Part shown: positions 25,101 through 32,678 of the stretch, one piece after another
How positions within the stretch are numbered: the first letter of the stretch is position 1
Layout: every line of letters begins with the position of its first letter
NCBI RefSeq assembly: GCF_029851875.1
Contig: NZ_JARKVC010000018.1
Span: 1-64,000 of the forward strand
DNA from: Actinomyces sp.
Lineage (GTDB): Bacteria > Actinomycetota > Actinomycetes > Actinomycetales > Actinomycetaceae
Direction of reading: 5' to 3'
DNA: 64,000 bases
Program-made: the position numbers and the translations under genes
The notes under the pieces: generated by a model
Databases searched by the model: none
What the model saw: only the letters and a program-made list of their open reading frames with translations
Told to the model about the DNA's origin: nothing

Positions 25101-25149
25101 GAAGGTCTCCTGGCAGTGTCCGGACGTGGGTAGGGGCGGGGCAGGGCGC

Positions 25150-26019
25150 TCAGGCCTGCTGGGAGTAGTCGTTGGGGCCCCAGACCCACTCCGGCGCCTC
25201 GTCCGGGACGGTGTAGTAGGCCTGCTGGGCGATCACGTTGATGGCCTCGACCTCGCTGGCGGTCAGCGTGAGCTCGGCGGCGGCGAGGTTGTCAGCCATG
25301 TGGGCCGGGCTGAGCGTCTTGGGGAAGACGACATTGCCCTCGGCCAGGTGCCAGGCGATGACCACCTGGGCCGGGGTGGCGCCGGTGCGCGAGGCGGCGG
25401 CCACGATAGCCGGCTCAGCCAGCAGGGAGGCGTCGCCGTGGCCCAGGGGGTACCAGCCCTCGTAGACGATGCCGGTGTCCGCCAGCTCGTCCTTGAGGGC
25501 GTGCTGGTTCCAGTGGGGGTTGATCTCCACCTGGTTGACGGCCGGCAGGATCGTGGCGACCGCGAGGATCTCGCGGGTCTTTGCCGCTGAGAAGTTGGAC
25601 AGGCCGATGGAGCGGACCTGACCGGCCTGGACCGCCTCCTCCATCGCCTTCCAGCCCGAGACGTACTCGCCGTAGGGCTGGTGGAACAGGAGCAGGTCGA
25701 GGTAGTCCAGCCCCAGGCGCTCCAGGGTGGCGTCGATGTCCTTGACCGCCTGCTCGTAGGGGTAGGACTGGGGGAAGAGCTTGGAGGTGATGAACAGGTC
25801 CTCACGGCGCACCAGTCCGTCGGTGATCGCCTCGCGCACCACCTCGCCGACGGCGACCTCGTTGAGGTAGGCGTTGGCGGTGTCGATGTGGCGGTATCCG
25901 GCCTCCAGCGCCTGACGCAGGTGGGTGCGCACCTGCTCGCTGGTCATCTGGAAGACGCCGTAGCCCAGGGCCGGGATGGTGTGGCCGTTGTTCATCGTGA
26001 AGGCGGGGACGGTCGTCAT
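25150..26019 (-). CDS. Aldo/keto reductase, second of a tandem pair
   Basis: The 289-aa AKR5-like enzyme has MNNGHTIPALGYGVFQM, DTANAYLNE, ITSKLF, LLFHQPY, GLSNFSAAK and VFPKTLSPAHMADNL in family order, giving the Asp/Tyr/Lys/His tetrad and the NADPH-binding Lys. The last residues (EAPEWVWGPNDY) differ from its neighbour. It is the first gene of the minus-strand reductase group and lies head to head with a LysR-type gene, with 131 bases between the starts. LysR-regulator control of the reductases is therefore expected. Confidence 0.88.
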   Translation of the reverse strand: MTTVPAFTMNNGHTIPALGYGVFQMTSEQVRTHLRQALEAGYRHIDTANAYLNEVAVGEVVREAITDGLVRREDLFITSKLFPQSYPYEQAVKDIDATLERLGLDYLDLLLFHQPYGEYVSGWKAMEEAVQAGQVRSIGLSNFSAAKTREILAVATILPAVNQVEINPHWNQHALKDELADTGIVYEGWYPLGHGDASLLAEPAIVAAASRTGATPAQVVIAWHLAEGNVVFPKTLSPAHMADNLAAAELTLTASEVEAINVIAQQAYYTVPDEAPEWVWGPNDYSQQA

Positions 26020-26150
26020 GGGCTCTCCTGTCAGTCTTGTGCTGCTCGCTCATATGTCGTCGAGCGCTGTCCGTGAGTCTGCCCCTGGATATAGCGGTTG
26101 TGAAATGCCAAAATCGACTAGGAATATGTTCTGGGTGCATCAGGAGCGTC

Positions 26151-26993
26151 ATGGACTTCGATCAGCTGCGCCAGCTTGAGGCCATTGCGAGGCTCGGCAC
26201 GGTCTCGGCTGCTGCCGAGGAGCTCCACCTGTCCCAGCCGGCGCTGTCGCGTGCGCTGGCGCGGCTGGAGAAGGAGCTGGGGCACCAGCTCTTCCGGCGT
26301 GAGGGGCGTCGGCTCGTCCTGGGCGACGTCGGAGCGGTGGCGCTGGAGCACGCCCGTGCCCTGCTGCGGGCTGAGAGCGCCATGCGTGAGGCGGTGGCCG
26401 AGGCGGCCCGGCGCCTGCGCGCGCTGCGGGTGGGGACCGTGGCGCCGGCGCCGTTGTGGAGGCTGACGGCGCTGACCGTCGAGCGCTTTCCCCAGCGGCT
26501 CATGACCTCCTCGATGCTCAGCGAGCAGGAGGTGGCCTCTGGCGTGCATGACGGGAACCTTGACCTGGGGATCACGCTGCGTCCGCACAGCCTGGGGACG
26601 GTGCGCTCGACCCCGCTGATGGTGGAGAGCCTCGCGGTGGTCCTGCCCTGTGACCACGCCCTGGCCTCTCGCAGCGACCTGAGCTTTGCCGAGCTCGATG
26701 GCGAGACCTTCCTGCTGCTGGCTGACATCGGCTTCTGGCGTGGTGTGTGCGACCGCCACCTTCCCGGCTCGACCTTTGTGGTCCAGGAGGACCACAAGGT
26801 CTTCAGCACCATGGTCGCCAGCGCCCGGCTGCCCTACTTCGTCACCGACGCCCCCTCCCTGGCCGGGACGCCGTCGGACCGTGCGGTGGTGCCGATTCGT
26901 GACACCGGCGCGCACGCGACCTTCTACCTTGTCTGCCGCGAGGACGCGCGCGAGGAGGCGCTGGAGGTCTTCCGCTGGGTGCGTTCGCTCTGA
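26151..26993 (+). CDS. LysR-family transcriptional regulator
   Basis: The ATG at 26151 follows CAGGAG, giving 280 aa. The N-terminal winged helix-turn-helix is textbook (FDQLRQLEAIARLGTVSAAA, then LSQPALSRALARLEKELGHQLFRR). The effector domain contains LDLGITLRP and ESLAVVLPCDHALA. Divergent orientation to the reductase genes suggests it activates them in response to a carbonyl or oxidant and represses itself. The intergenic region holds AT-rich motifs near 26095-26130, but a T-N11-A box could not be fixed by eye. Confidence 0.88.
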   Translation: MDFDQLRQLEAIARLGTVSAAAEELHLSQPALSRALARLEKELGHQLFRREGRRLVLGDVGAVALEHARALLRAESAMREAVAEAARRLRALRVGTVAPAPLWRLTALTVERFPQRLMTSSMLSEQEVASGVHDGNLDLGITLRPHSLGTVRSTPLMVESLAVVLPCDHALASRSDLSFAELDGETFLLLADIGFWRGVCDRHLPGSTFVVQEDHKVFSTMVASARLPYFVTDAPSLAGTPSDRAVVPIRDTGAHATFYLVCREDAREEALEVFRWVRSL

Positions 26994-27167
26994 GCGGCGC
27001 ACCGGCGGCGTCACGGTGTCGTCCTGAGCCTGGGGGAGCCTGAGGAGCACTGCCCCACCCATATTGACCGATTGGCAAAAATGGGGGAGGTTAGTGCCGG
27101 ACGCGACAGCGCCGCCCGTCCGGGCAGCTCCGGGCGGCCCGGATCCCACCTGCAAAGGAGCAACGCG

Positions 27168-29603
27168 ATGGAGCAGTACGAGATCGACCACCTGGCGGCC
27201 GTGAGGGCCGGCGCCCCCCAGTCCGTGGTGCTGCTGGCCACTGACGGCACCTTCCCCCTGGCCGCGCCTGGCAAGATCGCCCTGTTCGGTGCCGGCGCTC
27301 GCCGCACCGTCAAGGGCGGCACCGGCTCGGGAGACGTCAGCTCCCGCCACGTCGTGACGGTTGAGCAGGGGCTGGAGAACGCCGGCTTCGAGATCACCAG
27401 CAAGGCCTGGCTGGACGCCTACGACCAGGTGGCTGACACCAACCACGTCGCCTTCGTCGCTGACCTGAAGAAGCAGGCCAAGGCCGCCGGCGTCCCGGCG
27501 ATCATGTTCGGGATGGGCGCCGTCGAGCCGGCCCCCGTCTACGACCTGCCGCTGGAGGCGGAGGGTGAGACCGCCGTCTACGTCCTGTCCCGCGACTCCG
27601 GGGAGGGCAGCGACCGCAGGCCCGTGGCCGGCGACGTGCTGCTGTCCGACTCCGAGGTCCGCGACATCAAGGCGCTGGCCTCGCGCTTTGAGCGCTTCCT
27701 GCTGGTTCTCAACGTGGGTGGTGTCGTTGACCTCACCCCCGTGGCGGACCTGCCCAACATCCTCCTGCTCTCCCAGCTCGGTGCCGTCACCGGTGACGTC
27801 TTCGCCGACCTCCTGCTGGGCCGGTCCTACCCCTCTGGCCACCTGTCCACGACCTGGGCCGCCTGGGGCGACTACCCGGACGCCGGAGACTTCGGCGACC
27901 CGGACGACACCCGCTACACCGAGGGCGTCTACGTCGGCTACCGCTACCTCGACTCGGTCGGCAGGAAGCCGATCTTCCCTTTCGGCCACGGCCTGGGCTA
28001 CACGACCTTCGAGATCGGCCGGGCGAGCGTCAGGGTCGAGGGCGCGCACGTCGTCGTGACCACGAGCGTGACCAACACCGGCTCGCGTGCGGGCAAGGAG
28101 GTCGTCCAGGTCTACGTCTCGGTGCCCGCCGGCGACCTCGACCAGCCCTTCCAGGCCCTGGCGACCTTCGCCAAGACCCAGGAGCTGGCCGCCGGTGAGA
28201 GCCAGGAGCTGACCCTGCGCTTCGACCTGGCTGACCTGGCCTCCTACGACGCCGCCAAGGCTGCCACCGTCCTGGAGGCTGGCGACTACGTCGTGCGCGT
28301 GGGCTCCTCCAGCCGCGATACCCAGGTGGCCGGCGTCGTCGAGCTCGCTGAGAACGCGCTCGTGCGCCAGGTGCACGACGTCCTGGGCGACCCCGGCTTC
28401 ACCGACTGGCGTCCCGAGCAGCCCGTGTGCGTCGTCGTTCCCGACGACGCCCCCCGCGTCACGGTGCAGGCCGCTGACCTGCGCCGCGAGGACGCCGGTG
28501 AGGGCGTGGACCTGTCCGAGGCGCTTGAGTACGTCAGCGCCCTGTCCGACGACGAGCTGAGCTACCTCGTGCTCGGCCAGTACCACGACTCGGCGGACAA
28601 GCAGTCTGTCATCGGACAGGCCAGTGAGGACCTCGTGGGCGCGGCCGGCCAGACCACGACCCGCCTGGAGGGCCTGCGCACCCTGGTCATGCCTGACGGC
28701 CCGGCCGGGCTGCGCCTGGCCTCCAGGGTCGGTGTCGACGCGGACGGTCCCTTCGCGGTGGGCACGGCCTTCCAGGGCCTGTTCGCCGAGCTCCTGGACG
28801 AGGAGTCGCTGGCGGCCCTGGGCGTGGACCCGAGCCTCGCCCCGCGCGTGCCCGAGCGCACCTACGAGCAGTGGGCCACCGCCATCCCGATCGGCACCGC
28901 CGTCGCCCAGACCTGGGACCCCGGGCTGGCGGCATCCTACGGTGACCTCGTGGGCGCGGAGATGGAGCACTTCGGTGCGCACCTGTGGCTCGCCCCGGCC
29001 TTTAACCTCCACCGCACGATCCTGTGCGGACGCAACTTCGAGTACATGAGCGAGGACCCGCTGCTGGCCGGCCGCGTGGCCGCCGGCATCACCCGCGGCG
29101 TCCAGGCCCACGCCGGTCGTGGCGTGACTGTCAAGCACTTCGCCTTCAACAACCAGGAGACCAACCGCCTGAACTCCAACAGCCGCGTCTCCCAGCGTGC
29201 GGCACGCGAGCTGTACCTGCGCTCCTTCGAGATCGTGGTGCGCGAGGCCCAGCCCCACGCCCTCATGACCTCTTACAACCTGGTCAACGGCGTGCACACC
29301 TCCGAGAGCCCAGAGCTGCTGGAGACGGTCCTGCGCGAGGAGTGGGGGTACCAGGGCCTGGTGATGACTGACTGGGTGGTGGACGCGATGGCTCGCACGG
29401 ACATGACCCACCCGCGGGCGACGGCTCCTGCCAGCATCAAGGCCGGCAACGAGCTGTTCATGCCGGGCTGCGAGAAGGACCGTCAGGCGCTCCTGGCTGC
29501 CCTGCGTGGCGAGGAGGGGGCGATCGTCGAGATCAGCCGTGAGGAGCTGGCCAAGCAGGCTGCGCGCGTGGTGCGCACGGTCTGGCGGCTGGCGGGGCGC
29601 TGA
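27168..29603 (+). CDS. Glycoside hydrolase family 3 with inverted domain order (beta-glucosidase type)
   Basis: The ATG at 27168 follows AAAGGAG, giving 811 aa and no signal peptide, so the enzyme is cytoplasmic. The usual C-terminal alpha/beta sandwich comes first (about residues 30-280: KGGTGSGDV, YPSGHLSTTW, YTEGVYVGYRYLD, FPFGHGLGYTTF). A fibronectin-III-like domain follows (VTNTGSRAGKEVVQVYVS, about 300-375). The catalytic barrel is last (MPDGPAGLR, HFGAHLWLAPAFNLHR, GVTVKHFAFNNQETNR). The nucleophile is probably Asp735 in VMTDW. This permuted arrangement is known in some rumen GH3 beta-glucosidases. It probably hydrolyses imported beta-glucosides; specificity is open. Confidence 0.88.
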   Translation: MEQYEIDHLAAVRAGAPQSVVLLATDGTFPLAAPGKIALFGAGARRTVKGGTGSGDVSSRHVVTVEQGLENAGFEITSKAWLDAYDQVADTNHVAFVADLKKQAKAAGVPAIMFGMGAVEPAPVYDLPLEAEGETAVYVLSRDSGEGSDRRPVAGDVLLSDSEVRDIKALASRFERFLLVLNVGGVVDLTPVADLPNILLLSQLGAVTGDVFADLLLGRSYPSGHLSTTWAAWGDYPDAGDFGDPDDTRYTEGVYVGYRYLDSVGRKPIFPFGHGLGYTTFEIGRASVRVEGAHVVVTTSVTNTGSRAGKEVVQVYVSVPAGDLDQPFQALATFAKTQELAAGESQELTLRFDLADLASYDAAKAATVLEAGDYVVRVGSSSRDTQVAGVVELAENALVRQVHDVLGDPGFTDWRPEQPVCVVVPDDAPRVTVQAADLRREDAGEGVDLSEALEYVSALSDDELSYLVLGQYHDSADKQSVIGQASEDLVGAAGQTTTRLEGLRTLVMPDGPAGLRLASRVGVDADGPFAVGTAFQGLFAELLDEESLAALGVDPSLAPRVPERTYEQWATAIPIGTAVAQTWDPGLAASYGDLVGAEMEHFGAHLWLAPAFNLHRTILCGRNFEYMSEDPLLAGRVAAGITRGVQAHAGRGVTVKHFAFNNQETNRLNSNSRVSQRAARELYLRSFEIVVREAQPHALMTSYNLVNGVHTSESPELLETVLREEWGYQGLVMTDWVVDAMARTDMTHPRATAPASIKAGNELFMPGCEKDRQALLAALRGEEGAIVEISREELAKQAARVVRTVWRLAGR

Positions 29604-29610
29604 TCCGGGC

Positions 29611-29679
29611 CGAACGTGTGTGAGTGCGACCGAATGAAGGGGTTGTCTCTCTTCATTCGGTCGCACTCACACACGTTCG
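29611..29679. terminator. 28-bp perfect palindrome, bidirectional terminator
   Basis: Positions 29611-29638 and 29652-29679 are exact reverse complements around a 13-base loop. The element starts seven bases after the GH3 stop and ends three bases before the stop of the convergent flavoprotein gene. This is the longest perfect stem in the window. Confidence 0.85.
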
Positions 29680-29682
29680 ACG

Positions 29683-30210
29683 TTAACGGGCGGGCGTGGT
29701 CAGCCAGGACTGGTAGGCCTGGGCCTGACGCTCCAGGTCGGCGTCGCTGATCTGCATCGCCCCGGACGTCACGAAGGGCTCGGTGAAGCGGGTGCCGATG
29801 AGACGGCTCGTGGTGGCAAAGGGCAGCAGGAGCTGGTCCACCGTCACGCCGTACTGCCCGGCTGACGTGTAGCGCTCGGCAGCCGCGCCCGGTGAGACAG
29901 CGAGAGCCAGCTCCTTGCCGTGCAGGGCCGTGCCGGTGGACCCGTAGGCCCAGCCGTAGGTCAGCACGTCGTCCTCCCACTGCTTGAGCAGGGCGGGGGA
30001 GGAGTACCAGTACACGGGGAACTGCCACACGATGCGGTCAGCCGCCTCCAGGACCCGGTGCTCGGCCTCGACGTCAACGTGAAAGTCGGGGTAGAGGTCG
30101 TAGAGGTAGCGCACCTGCACGCCGTCGACGGCCTCGGCGGCACGGGCGAGGCGTGCGTTGACGCGCGAGGTGGTGATGCTGGGGTGAAAGACGAGGACGG
30201 TGGTGGTCAT
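29683..30210 (-). CDS. NAD(P)H quinone oxidoreductase-like flavoprotein
   Basis: The 175-aa product has a flavodoxin-like fold of the MdaB/KefF/YwrO type. TTTVLVFHPSITTSRVNARL is the FMN phosphate region, LYDLYPDFHVD and WQFPVYWYSSPALLKQWEDDVLTYGWAYG are the hallmark flavin and dimer segments, and LHGKELALAVSPG follows. Such enzymes perform two-electron reduction of quinones or electrophiles, in line with the nearby stress-related genes. It is transcribed toward the GH3 gene and away from the isochorismatase-like gene. Confidence 0.87.
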   Translation of the reverse strand: MTTTVLVFHPSITTSRVNARLARAAEAVDGVQVRYLYDLYPDFHVDVEAEHRVLEAADRIVWQFPVYWYSSPALLKQWEDDVLTYGWAYGSTGTALHGKELALAVSPGAAAERYTSAGQYGVTVDQLLLPFATTSRLIGTRFTEPFVTSGAMQISDADLERQAQAYQSWLTTPAR

Positions 30211-30359
30211 CGGGATCCTGACGTGGTCGGGGTCTGTCGGACGGCCCTACGGTAGGAGCCTGGTGCTCGCTGAGCCAGGTACGGACAGTGCCCTCCACAG
30301 CCAGTGAGGCTCCCCACGCGCAGCCGCGGGGAGGAGGAGAGGGACGAGAGGCCCTGTTA

Positions 30360-30371
30360 GTGTCAAGACAC
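30360..30371. promoter_or_regulatory. 12-bp perfect palindrome upstream of isochorismatase-like gene
   Basis: GTGTCAAGACAC lies 18 bases before the start codon, next to the RBS. Its TGTC/GACA halves echo the island operators, but the outer bases differ, so a different regulator is just as likely. Confidence 0.4.
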
Positions 30372-30389
30372 CTCAGTGAAAGGACCGTC

Positions 30390-30983
30390 ATGGCACTCCC
30401 TCAGCCCCAGCCCACCACCTGGCAGCAGTCCACCGGCATCGACCTCTCCCGCGCGGCGCTGGTCGTCGTGGACGTCCTGGGCGGATCGGGTGAGGTGATC
30501 GAGCCGCTGCGCGAGATGGCGGCCAACGCCGTCGCTGTGGCTCAGGCAGCGCGTGCTGCCGGCGTCCCGGTCTTCTTCGCCTGCGACAGCCACCTGCCCG
30601 GCACCGATCTGGAGACCGAGCTGTGGGGCGCGCACTGCGTCCGCGGAACCGAGGACGCCAAGCCCCTGGACGCCTTTCAGGTCACGGAGGCGGACTACGT
30701 GGTCCCCAAGCGCCGCTACTCCGCCTTCGTGGGCACGGACCTGGACCTCACCCTGCGCGAGCTGGGGCGGGACGTGCTCATCGTCGTCGGCTTCGACACG
30801 AACATCTGCGTCCTGCACACCCTGGCTAGCGCCTACTACCTGGGCTACCGCACGATCGTGCCGGCCGACGCCACCGCGAGCCTCCTCGTCGGCACGCAGG
30901 ACGGCGGCCTGGAGTACCTCTCGCGCGTCTTCGACTCCCGCGTGGTGACGACGGCGCAGGTGCTCACCGAGCTTGAGGGCTGA
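30390..30983 (+). CDS. Isochorismatase-family cysteine hydrolase
   Basis: The ATG at 30390 follows AAAGGAC, giving 197 aa. The family plan is complete: Asp in [10 protein letters not shown], Lys in [10 protein letters not shown], and Cys in [20 protein letters not shown], forming the Asp/Lys/Cys triad. Hydrolases of this family act on isochorismate, nicotinamide, N-carbamoyl compounds or unknown amides. The sequence does not show the metal ligands of nicotinamidases, so the substrate remains undefined. It is divergent from the quinone-reductase-like gene and is followed by an alkylation-repair gene. Confidence 0.83.
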   Translation: MALPQPQPTTWQQSTGIDLSRAALVVVDVLGGSGEVIEPLREMAANAVAVAQAARAAGVPVFFACDSHLPGTDLETELWGAHCVRGTEDAKPLDAFQVTEADYVVPKRRYSAFVGTDLDLTLRELGRDVLIVVGFDTNICVLHTLASAYYLGYRTIVPADATASLLVGTQDGGLEYLSRVFDSRVVTTAQVLTELEG

Positions 30984-31078
30984 GCCGGAGGGTGGCGCGG
31001 CTCAGGCCCGGGCAGCACGAGCTGACGACGGCGCAGCCGGGGCTGGGCTCGGTCCGCAACGCGTGGCAGGATCGGAGC

Positions 31079-31648
31079 ATGACCTCCGGAGCAGGTACCC
31101 GCACCACCTACGTCCAGGCCTACTCCTCGCCTCTGGGCCCGATGACGCTGGCGGCGGCCGCCGGTGAGGGCCTGCCTGCGGGCGGGGCCCTCACCGGCGT
31201 GTGGTTTGACGGCCAGGCCCACGACCGCGTCACGCTGCCTGACACCGTCCTGCGTACCCGTCCAGGGGACGACGGCGAGCCTGCCGCCCTCGCTGCCGCG
31301 CGCGCCTGGCTGGATGCCGCCTTCGCAGGTGCCGACCCGGGCGAGCCTCCGGCGCTGGCTCCAGCCGGCACCAACTTCCAGCTCCGGGTCTGGGAGCAGC
31401 TGCGTGCCGTCCCACGCGGACAGACACTCACCTACGGACAGGTCGCTGCCCGGCTGGAGCCGGTCCTGGGCCGGCCGACCTCGGCCCGCGCGGTGGGCGG
31501 TGCCGTGGGGCGCAACCCGCTGTCCGTCGTCGTCCCCTGCCACCGTGTGCTCGGCGCCGACGGGGCGCTCACGGGCTACGCCGGCGGCCCTGAGCGCAAG
31601 GCCTGGCTGCTTCGCTCAGAGGGAGCAACAGTGACCGCCAGGCTCTGA
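31079..31648 (+). CDS. ogt: Methylated-DNA-[protein]-cysteine S-methyltransferase
   Basis: The 189-aa DNA repair protein transfers the methyl group of O6-methylguanine to its own cysteine. The active site is VVPCHRVLG with Cys154. It is preceded by the DNA-binding helix-turn-helix ([30 protein letters not shown]) and followed by [32 protein letters not shown] is the usual lead-in. The ATG at 31079 has AGGA eight bases upstream. It acts alone, and no Ada regulatory domain is fused. Confidence 0.93.
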   Translation: MTSGAGTRTTYVQAYSSPLGPMTLAAAAGEGLPAGGALTGVWFDGQAHDRVTLPDTVLRTRPGDDGEPAALAAARAWLDAAFAGADPGEPPALAPAGTNFQLRVWEQLRAVPRGQTLTYGQVAARLEPVLGRPTSARAVGGAVGRNPLSVVVPCHRVLGADGALTGYAGGPERKAWLLRSEGATVTARL

Positions 31649-31666
31649 GCACGTCATCATGAGGGC

Positions 31667-32575
31667 ATGAGCCAGCTCTTCACCTCCACCACCTCACCAC
31701 GTGCCGCAGCAGACACCGAGCGCCTGGCCAGCGCGCTCAGCGCTGCTGACGCGGTGCTGGTGGGGGCCGGAGCCGGTCTGTCAGCAGCCGACGGCGACCA
31801 CCACGCCGACGCCGTCTTCGCCGAGCGCTTTGCTGACTTCCGGCGCGCTCGCGGGATCACGGACGCCTACTCCGGCGGCTTCTACCCCTTCCCGACGCCC
31901 CAGGAGCGCTGGGCCTTCTGGTCGCGCAACATCCTGCTCCAGCGCTACGAGTCCGGCCCGGGCCAGGTCTACGCCGACCTCATGGTCCTCGTGCGTGCTC
32001 TTCAGGAACGGGACGGGACCGACACCTTCGTCCTGACCACCAACGTCGACCACCGCTTCCAGCGTGCCGGAGCGGACAGGTCCCGCCTGTTCTACACCCA
32101 GGGTGACTACGGCCTCTTCCAGTGCCCGGTGCCCTGCCACCAGGCCACCTACGACAACGAGGAGCAGGTTCGGGCCATGGTCGAGGGCGCCGCGGCCGCC
32201 GGGACGCCGATGCTCGTGCCTGCTGAGCTGGTGCCGCGCTGCCCCCGCTGCGGGGAGGTGATGACCACCAACCTGCGCGTGGACGCCACCTTCGTCCAGG
32301 ACGAGGGGTGGCAGGCAGCCGCCAGGCGCTACCGGGACTGGTGCGCCACCCATGAGAGCGGGCGTGTGGTCTACCTCGAGCTCGGCGTGGGGATGAACAC
32401 CCCCGGCATCATCAAGTACCCCTTCTGGCAGCGCACCTACGCCAACCCGCAGGCCCTGTACGCCTGCCTGGGCCTGGAGCCCGACGTCCCGCGTGAGCTC
32501 ACCGGGCGCAGCGTCGTCCTGCGCGCGGACCTCGGCCAGAGCCTGGCAGCGTTGCGGGCCGCGCTGGCAGCCTGA
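31667..32575 (+). CDS. Atypical sirtuin (SIR2 family, SirTM-like)
   Basis: The 302-aa NAD-dependent enzyme has the Rossmann start GAGAGLSAADG. The signature TTNVDHRFQRAG replaces the usual TQNVDxLH, and QGDYGLFQC stands where LHGD is normal. A zinc site is suggested by FQCPVPCHQ and PRCPRCGEV. The DAYSGGFYPFPTPQERWAFWSRNI region and the altered catalytic segments resemble the macrodomain-associated SirTM class, which acts as protein ADP-ribosyltransferase rather than deacetylase. The usual SirTM partners (macrodomain, GcvH-like, LplA2) are not adjacent. The start lies 18 bases after the methyltransferase stop, suggesting one mRNA. Confidence 0.8.
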   Translation: MSQLFTSTTSPRAAADTERLASALSAADAVLVGAGAGLSAADGDHHADAVFAERFADFRRARGITDAYSGGFYPFPTPQERWAFWSRNILLQRYESGPGQVYADLMVLVRALQERDGTDTFVLTTNVDHRFQRAGADRSRLFYTQGDYGLFQCPVPCHQATYDNEEQVRAMVEGAAAAGTPMLVPAELVPRCPRCGEVMTTNLRVDATFVQDEGWQAAARRYRDWCATHESGRVVYLELGVGMNTPGIIKYPFWQRTYANPQALYACLGLEPDVPRELTGRSVVLRADLGQSLAALRAALAA

Positions 32576-32678
32576 GGCCGGTGCCTGGACGGTCCTTGCC
32601 GCCCTTGTCCCCTTCCCTGGCTCTCCCGACTCCTGACTACCCTGGTCCCTCTGGTACCAGCCTGACTTGAGAGGTCCC

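Noticed and set aside
26118-29666. Open frame of 1182 codons antisense to the GH3 gene and the LysR gene
   Set aside because: It spans two real genes and a terminator on the other strand, has no RBS or family motifs, and is low-complexity, as expected for GC-rich shadow frames.
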